Shown here one piece after another: positions 17,978 through 27,066 of a stretch of DNA of 64,000 nucleotides. Position 1 is the first letter of the stretch; every line of letters begins with the position of its first letter. The stretch covers positions 1 to 64,000 of the forward strand of contig JAPLGM010000004.1 in assembly GCA_026390165.1 (NCBI GenBank), written 5' to 3'. The translations under genes and the position numbers were made by a program. The notes under the pieces are model-generated. The model worked only from the letters and a program-made list of their open reading frames with translations, was not told the DNA's origin and searched no databases. The stretch comes from Campylobacterales bacterium. GTDB taxonomy: Bacteria > Campylobacterota > Campylobacteria > Campylobacterales > Sulfurimonadaceae.

Positions 17978-18579
17978 TTAGGTTTTCTCATCAAGGCACG
18001 TTTGGTGGGGGTGGCGATAGAGGGTTGTGTCTGTTGCCGTTGCCGCTCCAGTAACAGTAGCGCGTACTCGTGAGCAACTCGTCCCTCAAAAAGCCCCCGA
18101 TCCAGCGAGACGTAATCATAAATCCACCGTTTCGTGAGGGTTCGGATTACCTCTATGTCGAGAGAGTCTAATAATGGCTCTGTCGAACTTGATTCTTTTA
18201 TTGAGGTAAAACGGACGTTTTCAAACCGCTCTAGGGCACTTTGTTCACGGTTACGCTCATCGGTGATGCTGCGACGCAAGTCGTACATTAACGTATAAAG
18301 TTTTTCTCCCCGCATGTGGGCTTCGAGTTCGAGGGGGGATCGTTGTTCCTCCAGAAGCTCATGGGCAATCAACGAGATTTTTTCAATCCCCGTCTTGTAG
18401 GGAAAATCACGACTGGAGAGGCGACGGAGAAACTCACTGTAGCGATTGGTACTGATAGGGCGAATGAGTTCATCGATGTGAGAGCGCAAGAAAACGTCCT
18501 CGTCAATTTTGAAATAGTTCATCAGCGAGGTGACAAACTGAGTACGGATTTGATCATCGGTTGGGGTATATTTTTGCAT
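17974..18579 (-). CDS. Conserved-looking hypothetical protein (201 aa)
   Basis: Not recognised. It is soluble, mostly helical and charged. Features are an Arg-rich segment (MYDLRRSITDERNREQSALERFENVRF), an aromatic WIYDYVSLDRGLFEGRVAHEYALLLLERQRQQ helix and a basic C-terminus (PTKRALMRKPK). It overlaps the following winged-helix-like gene by 4 bp and diverges from the histidine kinase at 18667. The only support for a function is the operon with a possible replication accessory protein. Confidence 0.55.
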   Translation of the reverse strand: MQKYTPTDDQIRTQFVTSLMNYFKIDEDVFLRSHIDELIRPISTNRYSEFLRRLSSRDFPYKTGIEKISLIAHELLEEQRSPLELEAHMRGEKLYTLMYDLRRSITDERNREQSALERFENVRFTSIKESSSTEPLLDSLDIEVIRTLTKRWIYDYVSLDRGLFEGRVAHEYALLLLERQRQQTQPSIATPTKRALMRKPK

Positions 18580-18666
18580 TTGCGAAGTATAACATCTTCC
18601 TTATTCAAGGTGGAATAGAAAGTGTGGTAAGATGAGTGAAATAGAAAAGTAACAGGGAGTGTTTCT

Positions 18667-20253
18667 TTGCCGATAGATACCTTGACACTAAAAGAGCAGC
18701 TGAAGGAGCGTTTACGTTCGAATAATCCGGAATACCGGTATTACAAAACGATTTTTAATACTATCAGCGACATGATTGCCGTTACGGATGGGGAGGGTGT
18801 TTTTGATGCAAATATACCATTTTTGAATTTTTTTGCCCCTGTTATGGGGGAGAATTTAGAATCTTTTCGCTTTTGGGAACTTTTTGAAAAAATTGAGAAG
18901 TTTGGCTATGTCTACGATGGGTACCAAAACAAGCGGTGGTTTGAGACGATTTTGGAGGGGACGAAAAAGCATTATACTATTGGAGTGCAGATGGGGGGTG
19001 TTTTACATACATTTAACATCTCTCTCAGCCCCCTAGATGCATCAAATGCTATTTATATTGCTACACTAACGAACGTAACGGACATTATGTGCTATAAAAC
19101 TACCCTTGAAGAGGGGATCAAAAGCAGTGTTGAGGATCGAGATAAAACGCACTTCTTACTTGCCCAATATGATAAAGCGATTGAAGCAGCAACCTTGGTA
19201 TTTAAGTGCGATTTAAGAGGGACGATTACCTATGCCAATAGAGCGCTGAGTGAAATGATGCTGTATGGAAAGGGTGAATTAGTAGGGATCCATTTTTCGG
19301 TGTTACGAGGGAAAAGTATGAGCCATGAGAGCTATCGCCATATTTGGAAGAGGGTTCAAAGTGGCAAAATTTATAAAGGAACCTTGGAAATTGAGGATAA
19401 GCTGGGGGGATCCCATTACTTGGATGTCTCTTTTATCCCTATTCAAGATCATGAGAAAAAAATTGTTGAGTTCTTTTCCCTCTCGCATGAGATAACCGAA
19501 GTCGTGGAAGCAAAAAAGATGGCAGTTAAAACTCTCAAAGACAAAAATAAATTTTTCGATCAAGTCTCTCATGAGCTGCGTACCCCTTTAAATGCTATTA
19601 TTAACTTTACCGACAGTGCATTGGAGAGTTTTGATGAAATTATTGACGATGCAGAGAGCCGCGAGCTGGTGCGAATGTACATTGAGCGTTCCCATAAGAA
19701 TTCGTTGCATTTGTTGCAGCTGATTAATTCGTTGCTGGACATGGCGAAACTTCGCGCAGGAAAAGAGCAGTATCTCATGGATTCGACAGAGGTTATAACA
19801 CTGGTACGAGAGGTGTATGAGAGCACCAGTGCCCTCAATACAAAAGAGGCGCTAGAGTATCTCCTTGAAGTTCCGCCAACTGCGGTGTATATTCAAAGCG
19901 ATGAATTGAGGTTGCGCCAGATTATTACCAACCTCATCTCCAATGCGATCAAATTTACCGAATGGGGGTTCGTGCGGCTTTATGTGCATACCGTGGCGGA
20001 TGAGTGTTGGATTGAAGTGGACGATAGTGGAATTGGGATTCCTGAAAATAAGCTTGACCATATTTTTGAGCCATTTGAACAAGTGGGTGTTCATGATATG
20101 GGGACAGGGTTAGGTCTTGGTATCGTCAGCGAATATGCAAAAGGGATGGGGATGACGCTCAAGGTAACGTCCGTATTCGGCGAGGGGAGCTGTTTTACCC
20201 TAAAAATTCCAATACTAAAAACTGAAGGGGAGAGTGTTGAATGGAAAAAATAA
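18667..20253 (+). CDS. PAS-domain sensor histidine kinase
   Basis: 528 residues, no membrane helix, so a cytoplasmic sensor. Two PAS-like regions (about 15-140 and 165-285, the second ending FFSLSHEITEVVEAKK) precede HisKA with the phosphoacceptor His302 in QVSHELRTPLNAI. HATPase_c carries the N box (NLISNAIKF), DDSGIGIPENKLDHIFEPFEQ and GTGLGLGIV. It starts with TTG at 18667 after an AGGGAG ribosome site, since no better start is nearby. It overlaps the response regulator gene by 13 bp, which defines a two-component pair. Confidence 0.87.
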   Translation: MPIDTLTLKEQLKERLRSNNPEYRYYKTIFNTISDMIAVTDGEGVFDANIPFLNFFAPVMGENLESFRFWELFEKIEKFGYVYDGYQNKRWFETILEGTKKHYTIGVQMGGVLHTFNISLSPLDASNAIYIATLTNVTDIMCYKTTLEEGIKSSVEDRDKTHFLLAQYDKAIEAATLVFKCDLRGTITYANRALSEMMLYGKGELVGIHFSVLRGKSMSHESYRHIWKRVQSGKIYKGTLEIEDKLGGSHYLDVSFIPIQDHEKKIVEFFSLSHEITEVVEAKKMAVKTLKDKNKFFDQVSHELRTPLNAIINFTDSALESFDEIIDDAESRELVRMYIERSHKNSLHLLQLINSLLDMAKLRAGKEQYLMDSTEVITLVREVYESTSALNTKEALEYLLEVPPTAVYIQSDELRLRQIITNLISNAIKFTEWGFVRLYVHTVADECWIEVDDSGIGIPENKLDHIFEPFEQVGVHDMGTGLGLGIVSEYAKGMGMTLKVTSVFGEGSCFTLKIPILKTEGESVEWKK

Positions 20254-21620
20254 AGCTATTAATTGTTGATGATGTAGAAGATAATCGGTTGGTATTGCGG
20301 GCGATTTGTCGGAAACTCAAAGGGTTTGAGATTTATGAAGCCGTTGATGGTCATGATGCCGTTGATAAATGTCAGGCACTCCTTCCCCATATCATCCTCA
20401 TGGACGTAATGATGCCGCGACTTGATGGATTTCAAGCCTCGAAGATCATTAAAGAGCGTTACCCGAAGACGATTATTATGGCGGTAACGGCTGTTATTGA
20501 TCCGAAGATGGAAGAGAATATGGCAGCGATTGGGGTGGCAGCGTACATTCGTAAACCAATTGATAAAGAGTTGATACGCTTAAAGCTAGAAAGTTATGCG
20601 GGAGCCCTTTCGTTAGGGGGAAAAGAGAGGGAAAAAAGTAGCAATAACGCGATTGCTCTCAATCCATTTAACGAGGATATCCGTAGTTTTAAAACAATTT
20701 TTGAGATTCATAGTATGGATACGATTATGGATTTTGGGATGTGGCTGTTGATGAGGTTTGAGTGTGCCCGCACTAGAGTGTGTACCAATATTGACAGAGT
20801 TATTGAATTGTTGTACGAACTGCTTCGTCATGAGGTCAAAAGTGGAGCAAAGATAACGATTACGATTGAAGAGAATTTTGATGAGATGTTTATCCAAGCC
20901 CCTTTGCAAAAGCCCATTAAGCACGATGCGATGATTGATCATTTGATTCGTGTCTTGGGAAATGGGTGTTTGATTACAGAGAAGAGGGCAGCATTTCGTA
21001 TTTCATTAGCCTCATTTGAGATGAACGACATCCACATCCATCATAAAAAAGAAGAGCCAATTGCGGTGATAGAGAATATACCCAAAGAGAACCGCACTTT
21101 GGGTGCAACAGAACATCAGGTACTGAGAGAGAGCTTTATTCACAAAGTAACGGCACCTGAATATGTTAAAAGTCTCGATGCCGATGCGTATGGGGAGATA
21201 CATGATCTTTATGAAGCGCAGGGGGAGTGGACATCGTGGGAAAAAACACTATCGCTAGAGGGGAGTGAAGAAAATTTTTATAATTTTGCGAATGAAGTGC
21301 TCGGGGCGTATACCAATGCTATTAGTGCTTTGTATGAATTTTCAGGGCTCTCCTATGCCATTGTGTCTCTCTCGACACTCTTAAAAACACATGGTGATAT
21401 TCTCGCAAACGATGACGTCAAACGTGCCAATGTCCTCATGTTTTTAGAGGGACTTAAGCATGATCTCACCTCATGGATACACCATATTTTTGAGATTCAA
21501 GATGCGTTGGATATCCACTACCTTGATGCCTCCTTTTTCAGTTCGTGCATGCAAATTGAATCGATACTAACCGGAACGGAAGTCGATTTGGGAAGTGATG
21601 AGGAGATGGAATTTTTTTGA
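20241..21620 (+). CDS. Response regulator with unusual C-terminal region
   Basis: 459 residues. The N-terminal receiver domain (1-125) has the acidic pocket VDDVED, the phosphoacceptor Asp55 in ILMDVMMPRLDG, the conserved Thr/Ala (MAVTAV) and Lys (YIRKPID). The remaining 330 residues match no DNA-binding or enzymatic domain that I recognise. They are helical, include a RFECARTRVCTNIDRVIELLYELL segment, and end with a very acidic tail (EVDLGSDEEMEFF). The 13-bp overlap with the kinase gene shows they work together. Output is probably through protein contacts. Confidence 0.8.
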   Translation: MEKIKLLIVDDVEDNRLVLRAICRKLKGFEIYEAVDGHDAVDKCQALLPHIILMDVMMPRLDGFQASKIIKERYPKTIIMAVTAVIDPKMEENMAAIGVAAYIRKPIDKELIRLKLESYAGALSLGGKEREKSSNNAIALNPFNEDIRSFKTIFEIHSMDTIMDFGMWLLMRFECARTRVCTNIDRVIELLYELLRHEVKSGAKITITIEENFDEMFIQAPLQKPIKHDAMIDHLIRVLGNGCLITEKRAAFRISLASFEMNDIHIHHKKEEPIAVIENIPKENRTLGATEHQVLRESFIHKVTAPEYVKSLDADAYGEIHDLYEAQGEWTSWEKTLSLEGSEENFYNFANEVLGAYTNAISALYEFSGLSYAIVSLSTLLKTHGDILANDDVKRANVLMFLEGLKHDLTSWIHHIFEIQDALDIHYLDASFFSSCMQIESILTGTEVDLGSDEEMEFF

Positions 21621-21682
21621 TAAATTCGCTAAAATACAGAGGGCATTTATAATGTGCCTAAACACAGGTAAAAAGGCTCCCA

Positions 21683-22798
21683 TTGTTAACCATTAATGCT
21701 ACCGTAATTCCCCACGGAGACGAAGATCTCGGGGACAATCTCCTCTACTACGACTATAATATCGACCACCTTTTATCCCTGCAAGCCAAAGGGCTTACAA
21801 TGGAAGACGAAAGTTATGTAAGTGCCTTTAGGTCGTTCGAGGGGGAGGTGTATGAAAATTACATCTACGAAAAACTCCTCCGATTTGCGACGAATGAACC
21901 GAAAATTAAACAATTTATTATCAAAGGGCCCCACAAAAGCCGTACCCATGCCCAAAGCGATGCCCTCTCGGTGAGTTGGAAAGGGCAGATTATCTATCGT
22001 GCCCGCCACAAAGAGATCGGGGAGTTTGACGGGCTCCTTTTTACCGATAAAGAGCTCTATTTTATCGAGATGACCTTAGTGAAATCGGTAAGCAACCTCA
22101 AAAAACGGCTCCGCAAAAAACGGGCATTGCTGGAAGTATTATTTCCCCGCTATAACGTTCGCTCCATTTTAGTCCTCAACGAGGGGGCAACGGGGACAAC
22201 AGAACTTCCGCCGTATGCGAGTGTTTGGTTTACTAAGCCCTACAGTGCTGCCCATTTGTTACAGCGTATGAGTACAAACTCACAACGTGCCCCTATGATC
22301 TGCGTTGAGAGTGATAAAATTGCCCACGCCCAAGAGATCCGAACATCATCCTTTAAATATTACGCGACGTTATCATGGATGGTCCGCTCGCTTCGTAATG
22401 GAGCATCCATTGATTGGGATTTTTTCCGTAAACCTGCGACCCAGCGGTATCATGATATTTATACCAAAATCTATATCGGGTATTTGGAGAGGGAGGATTT
22501 TCATACCCTCATCCCCTCCCTCTCTTTTGAAAATTCTCAGGCCACCCGTGCGGTAGTAGCGATCGAAAAGGATCACTCAGGGGGATATTTCCTCACCTAT
22601 TTCCTCCGTCATTCGGGTAAAAAACTGGATAATGTTACGATAGTGGATGGAGTTGCAAAAGTGGCAAAAAAAGATCCTCTAGGAATCACCCTCACCGAGA
22701 TGAATCATTTGGATAAGATGATGGATTCGAGTTTTGCTTTAACCCTCGATCAGCACCGTGACATTCACACCATGTTGAAGACGATTATTCATAAATAA
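21683..22798 (+). CDS. Hypothetical protein with nuclease-like motif
   Basis: 371 residues, soluble, TTG start. I do not recognise the family. Residues around 112-130 read IGEFDGLLFTDKELYFIEMTLVKS. That arrangement (Asp, spacing, then a hydrophobic strand with Glu-x-Thr and a following Lys) recalls a degenerate PD-(D/E)XK nuclease core. A basic patch follows (NLKKRLRKKRALLEVLFPRY). The gene lies 62 bp after the response regulator and ends inside a 15-bp perfect hairpin. It may be a restriction-like or card1-like nuclease fold, but activity is unproven. Confidence 0.55.
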   Translation: MLTINATVIPHGDEDLGDNLLYYDYNIDHLLSLQAKGLTMEDESYVSAFRSFEGEVYENYIYEKLLRFATNEPKIKQFIIKGPHKSRTHAQSDALSVSWKGQIIYRARHKEIGEFDGLLFTDKELYFIEMTLVKSVSNLKKRLRKKRALLEVLFPRYNVRSILVLNEGATGTTELPPYASVWFTKPYSAAHLLQRMSTNSQRAPMICVESDKIAHAQEIRTSSFKYYATLSWMVRSLRNGASIDWDFFRKPATQRYHDIYTKIYIGYLEREDFHTLIPSLSFENSQATRAVVAIEKDHSGGYFLTYFLRHSGKKLDNVTIVDGVAKVAKKDPLGITLTEMNHLDKMMDSSFALTLDQHRDIHTMLKTIIHK

Positions 22799-22808
22799 TC
22801 GTCTTCAA
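22775..22808. terminator. Long perfect hairpin over a stop codon
   Basis: A 15-bp perfect inverted repeat (22775-22789 and 22794-22808, loop CATA) spans the TAA stop of the preceding gene. It is followed by CCCCCTTCC rather than a T-run. It probably ends or stabilises the upstream transcript before the ABC operon begins at 22886. Confidence 0.6.
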
Positions 22809-22885
22809 CCCCCTTCCTTTCATCAAAAATTCATAATTTATGTGTATCATTTGTAACAAAGAGGTATAACCCTTAAAGGATATAG

Positions 22886-23965
22886 ATGATAACTCCCCTC
22901 AAGGCGCTACGCAAAAATCGTTTTAAGACGGCACTTATTTTTATGAGTATGAGTGTCTCGATTTCGGCGATTTTTCTCATCAGCGCCATTTCGGGAGGGG
23001 TGGTGAGTATGTACAGCGCGATGCTCAAAACCGATGGAGATATTATTGTCACCCAAAAAGGGATTGCCGATACTTTTTTCAGTGACATTAACCGTTCCCA
23101 AATGGGTTCAATCGCAAAAATGGAGGGGGTCAAAGAGGTCACTGCCCTCATTTTTGGTGCCGCCCCCGTCGATCCTCTCCCTATTGTAGGAATCTATGGG
23201 GTGAGCGAGAACCGTTTTAAAAGCTATGCTCTAACGCAGGGGAGTTCTCCCCAAATGGGTGAAGTGATGTTGGGATCAAAAATCTACGAGACGCTCAAGC
23301 ATCCCAAGACAATTTTGATTTCCAAAAAGAAGTTTGTGGTGAGCGGCGTGTTTAAAAGCAAAATCGGATTTGAAGATGGCGGTGTGGTGATGAATGTGGA
23401 GGATGGAGGGGCATTGTTTCATAAAAGTGCTTCGATTTTTCTCATTACCCTCAGCGATTTGGGGAAAAGCGATTCGCTGATAAAGAAGATCAATACCCTT
23501 CTCCCTGAGGGGGAGGCGAAAACAACCGACAGTTTTATCGATTCCTACAATCAGTTTAAGATCATCAAAACCAGTTCGGATGTAATCGGAGCAATGGCGT
23601 TTTTGATGGGAATTTTGGGGATTGTGAGTATGATGAGTATGGTGGTGAATGACCGTAAAGGGGAGTTTGGAATTATGCGCTCGATTGGACTCTCATCGAG
23701 AACGATTATTTTTAAACTTTTGAGCGAAACGTTGATTATCGCCGTATTGGCGTTTGCTGTGGCGTGGGGGGTATCGCAAGGGGTGCTGGAACTGATAGAG
23801 CATGCCGATAAATTCCAAGGGTATATCAATGGAGAGATCACGTTCACCTTGTTGTGCAATGTTTTTATTGTCTCGGTGACGATGGCGCTTTTGGGGACAC
23901 TTCTCCCTGCCATTTATGCGGCGCGTATTGATCCGATGAGTTTGATTCAGCGAGGTGGTGCATGA
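22886..23965 (+). CDS. FtsX/MacB/LolC-type ABC transporter permease
   Basis: 359 residues. One N-terminal helix (about 17-40), a periplasmic MacB-like domain (about 41-225), then three C-terminal helices in the FtsX domain (VIGAMAFLMGILGIVSMMSMVVNDRKGEFGIMRSIGLSS; the coupling segment precedes the last two helices). This layout fits type VII ABC (mechanotransmission) systems, which move lipoproteins, peptides or other periplasmic cargo rather than importing solutes. AAAGGATATAG precedes the ATG. It is the first gene of an operon reaching 28243. The substrate is unknown. Confidence 0.83.
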   Translation: MITPLKALRKNRFKTALIFMSMSVSISAIFLISAISGGVVSMYSAMLKTDGDIIVTQKGIADTFFSDINRSQMGSIAKMEGVKEVTALIFGAAPVDPLPIVGIYGVSENRFKSYALTQGSSPQMGEVMLGSKIYETLKHPKTILISKKKFVVSGVFKSKIGFEDGGVVMNVEDGGALFHKSASIFLITLSDLGKSDSLIKKINTLLPEGEAKTTDSFIDSYNQFKIIKTSSDVIGAMAFLMGILGIVSMMSMVVNDRKGEFGIMRSIGLSSRTIIFKLLSETLIIAVLAFAVAWGVSQGVLELIEHADKFQGYINGEITFTLLCNVFIVSVTMALLGTLLPAIYAARIDPMSLIQRGGA

Positions 23966-24597
23966 ACATCATCGGCAGTGCGTTAGAGCACTATTACGGA
24001 CAGGAGTATATTTTACGCGGGATTGATATTGAGATTAAAGCAGGAAGTTTTACGGCGATTATCGGGGAGAGTGGGAGTGGAAAGACAACGTTGTTGTCGA
24101 TTCTCTCCACCTTATTAAACCCGACACTCGGATCGGTAACGTTTGATGGAAAAACGATTGCAGAGGTGGGGAATATTGACACGTTTCGTCGCCATAACAT
24201 CGGGTTTGTCTTTCAGTTTCATTATCTTATCTCGTATCTGACCCTCAGAGAAAACGTGGCACTGGCGGCATTGGATGAGACATTAATTGATCCGTTGATG
24301 GAGAGTTTGGGGATTGAGCGTTTGGGGGGGCGTTACAGTGATGAGGTCTCAGGTGGTGAGCGTCAACGCGCGGCGATTGCCCGCGCCCTTATCAACCGCC
24401 CCAAAATCGTTTTTGCCGATGAACCGACGGGGAATTTGGACAGTAAAAATGCCCTTGGGGTATATGAACTTTTTAAACGTTTTTCAGATGAGGGGACGGG
24501 ATTCGTCGTCGCGTCTCACGATAAAAAGCTAGCAGAGTATGCCGATACAATTATCGAAATGGAGGATGGCATTGTTAAAAAAATTTATCAACGATGA
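23962..24597 (+). CDS. LolD/MacB-type ABC transporter ATPase
   Basis: 211 residues, typical of LolD-family ATPases. Walker A is GESGSGKTTL, the Q-loop lies in VFQFHYLISYLTLRENV, the signature is VSGGERQRAAIARAL, Walker B is KIVFADEPTGNLD and the H-loop is VASHD. It overlaps the permease gene by 4 bp, so the two form one transporter. Its last codons overlap the start of the next membrane protein. Confidence 0.9.
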   Translation: MNIIGSALEHYYGQEYILRGIDIEIKAGSFTAIIGESGSGKTTLLSILSTLLNPTLGSVTFDGKTIAEVGNIDTFRRHNIGFVFQFHYLISYLTLRENVALAALDETLIDPLMESLGIERLGGRYSDEVSGGERQRAAIARALINRPKIVFADEPTGNLDSKNALGVYELFKRFSDEGTGFVVASHDKKLAEYADTIIEMEDGIVKKIYQR

Positions 24598-26116
24598 GTT
24601 ACCACTTCTCCTCTTTTGGCTCATTTTAGGACTTGTTGCAGGGCTTATTTATTCGCTGGAGTTGATTGGGGTGGATGAGTCGATGATGTTGCTCTCTCCA
24701 CAACGGGCGCGATCGCTTCATATCTCACAGATGTTGTACGGATTCTTTCCCTTGATCCTTTCGCTTCTCCCTTTTGCCCTCTTTGAAAAAGAGGGGGTAT
24801 TGACCCAAAATGCCCTTAAGAATCTGCGCCGTTATTTCGTCCTTTGGAACGTTTTTTTACTCTTTATGAGTGTTTCGATACTCTTTGGCAATATTCGAGG
24901 GTTACCGTTTTACGATTTTTCCTATCAACTCAATTTTATCCTCGCCTTTAGCGGTGTTTTTTATCTTATCGCACTCACGGATGCGTTGCGGTCGTATGAA
25001 AAACGCCCGTTATGGGTGAATGTCTCGTTATTGGTTGTGATCAGTGCCCCTATCGCCCTCATCGTCCTGATGAATCCGCAATACGGTCAGGTGGAACAAA
25101 CCTTAGTCGGTCCTCACGGGGATAACACGCTGGGGATGAGTTTCGCCCTCATTCCCCTCTATTATTTGCTCATAAAACTCAGTGCTACGAAGCCATTTAC
25201 TCCACGATGGAAAGGGCTTTGGATACTTCCACTGACCGGATACATCATCTCCCTAGTCATCCGTAACTTTTTCCATAGTTTGAGCTATAACGAGGAGTGG
25301 TTTTTTCAATATTTAACCCTCTTTTATCTCCCATTATTATGGAGATGGCTCCGTGATGCAGGGGTGACCTTTCGTACGAATGCGTATCTAATCCTTTCGA
25401 TCATAGCCTTTATGTTTGTCAATATTGAGGGGAATATCCTTTTTATCCCCGAAATACGAGTACTGATTCATCGCAACGATTTGGTTGTCGGACACGCCCA
25501 TATCGCGATGGGGCTTGGGGTAGCGTTTATGGCATTGGCACTTCTCCATCATTTTCTTCCACAGCTGTTCCGCCGTTTTTATGCCATTGTGTGGACGGGG
25601 GTGATGAGCTTAATGGCGCTGGTTCTTAGTGGTGCAGGCTTCATTGAAGCGGGGGTTATGAACAAAAATATTGATCTGTTTTTGGGATTACGGACGCTTT
25701 TGGGTGTGGTATTGCTTGTATTGGTGCTCAAAATTACCTACAATCGACTCCGGTTCCCTATTAATTCTCCCCTAAAATTCTACCATTTGAGCGGTTTTTT
25801 GAGTGATGCAGGGGGAGGATTGATCCTTATGCTTGCAGGAAACTGGCTTTTTAAATTGCTTGGATTTCATTTTAGCGGAACGTATGAGTATGTGGTATTC
25901 GCTTTTATGATCGGGACGGGGATGATTCACTGGGCAGGATTACACGGTGATGGTGAAGCCATGGGAAGCCTCAGTGCAACGATCCGTTTGATTGTCTCGG
26001 CGACGTTTGCATCGCTGTATATGGCAGGAACGTTGGACTCAATTGCCCTTCTCGTCGCCCTCTATGACGGAGGCTATGCTTTGATCTATTGGCTTATTTT
26101 ACGAGGTGGGAGGTGA
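24572..26116 (+). CDS. Heme-copper-oxidase-like membrane protein (divergent subunit I/NorB-like)
   Basis: 514 residues with about 12-14 membrane helices. A helix-II-like His is present (RSLHISQMLYGFF, residue 50). A late helix carries HRNDLVVGHAHIAMG (His308 and His310), resembling helix X of oxidase subunit I/NorB, followed by LLHHFLP. The usual helix-VI copper-B motif (W-x-x-HPE/HH) is not visible: the equivalent stretch reads EEWFFQYLTLFYLPLLW. I chose the TTG at 24572 because GGAGG sits six bases before it; ATG 24566 has no spaced ribosome site. The family assignment is moderate. It may bind heme without oxygen or NO reduction. Confidence 0.6.
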   Translation: MLKKFINDELPLLLFWLILGLVAGLIYSLELIGVDESMMLLSPQRARSLHISQMLYGFFPLILSLLPFALFEKEGVLTQNALKNLRRYFVLWNVFLLFMSVSILFGNIRGLPFYDFSYQLNFILAFSGVFYLIALTDALRSYEKRPLWVNVSLLVVISAPIALIVLMNPQYGQVEQTLVGPHGDNTLGMSFALIPLYYLLIKLSATKPFTPRWKGLWILPLTGYIISLVIRNFFHSLSYNEEWFFQYLTLFYLPLLWRWLRDAGVTFRTNAYLILSIIAFMFVNIEGNILFIPEIRVLIHRNDLVVGHAHIAMGLGVAFMALALLHHFLPQLFRRFYAIVWTGVMSLMALVLSGAGFIEAGVMNKNIDLFLGLRTLLGVVLLVLVLKITYNRLRFPINSPLKFYHLSGFLSDAGGGLILMLAGNWLFKLLGFHFSGTYEYVVFAFMIGTGMIHWAGLHGDGEAMGSLSATIRLIVSATFASLYMAGTLDSIALLVALYDGGYALIYWLILRGGR

Positions 26117-27066
26117 ATTTTTTGGTACTTGTCCTTAGCTCTCAACTGCTGTACTATCTCCTTATTGCGCAGACAGGAGTCGTCGGAGCCTTTGATTCGC
26201 ACATCTACGATCTTTATACCCTCCCCATTGGAGGCATGATCGGGACACTCTTAAGTGCGTATTGGCATCATCATACGATACAATTTGAGCTTTATTTTTT
26301 GTTTGGGATACAGATTATTATCTCATGGTTTTATCCTGACTACTCGTTGGGGATGTTATTCGTATTGGGATTTGTAGTCGGGTATACAACCCCATTATTA
26401 CTCTATTTATTTGGCTCCCAAAGTCAATTTCAACTGGCATTAGGATTGGCAATTTCGTATGTAATAGGGACGGCATTGTATACCTACCCTTTTTCGATGC
26501 GTGGAAATATTGCACTTATTTTGCCCCTTATCTCGGTGGTGGCATTACGCTTTAGCCCTTTCATTCGCATCAAGCCTTCTGCGGTGAAAAAGCTTGATTG
26601 GCGTGTAATTGCGATGATGATGGGTTGGATTTTTGTTGATTCGGCACTTTTTGAAACCTTGAGCCGTTCAGGGGATAGGGATATTTGGAGCCACTACACG
26701 CTATTGATCCTCACCTCCCATTTGCTGGGGGTATATCTGGCCTATCGGTATAAAAAAAGCTTCACCTCTCAAGGGTGGATCATCTGGATTTTATTCATTC
26801 TCAGTTATATACTGTATTATTTTCATTACTCTTTGGTTTTGGCGATTGTCTATCCACTCGTTATTTCGTACTATAATGTTTTATTATTTCGTACCCTTGT
26901 TGAGATACGGGATATTCGTCTCATTGCCCTTGCCATGGTTGGGGTGGGTTGGATCGCCACGTCGGCTGCGAATGCGGTCGCGCTAACCCATCAATTATGG
27001 GTGGTAGTGGCGGTGTTAGGTTTATTTAGTTTCGCGTATCCATTTTATTTTAGGAGAGTGTCATGA
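26113..27066 (+). CDS. Polytopic membrane protein of unknown function
   Basis: 317 residues with about ten membrane helices and short loops. Several helices carry aromatic and His residues (SAYWHHHTIQFELYFLFG; LYYFHYSLVLAIVYPL; NAVALTHQLWVVVAVLG), so heme or quinone binding is conceivable but not shown. The GTG start at 26113 overlaps the preceding stop (GTGA) and has a GAGG ribosome site six bases upstream. A TTG at 26122 is the alternative. It always needs its neighbours for interpretation: heme-copper-like protein upstream, YceI downstream. Confidence 0.6.
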   Translation: MNFLVLVLSSQLLYYLLIAQTGVVGAFDSHIYDLYTLPIGGMIGTLLSAYWHHHTIQFELYFLFGIQIIISWFYPDYSLGMLFVLGFVVGYTTPLLLYLFGSQSQFQLALGLAISYVIGTALYTYPFSMRGNIALILPLISVVALRFSPFIRIKPSAVKKLDWRVIAMMMGWIFVDSALFETLSRSGDRDIWSHYTLLILTSHLLGVYLAYRYKKSFTSQGWIIWILFILSYILYYFHYSLVLAIVYPLVISYYNVLLFRTLVEIRDIRLIALAMVGVGWIATSAANAVALTHQLWVVVAVLGLFSFAYPFYFRRVS

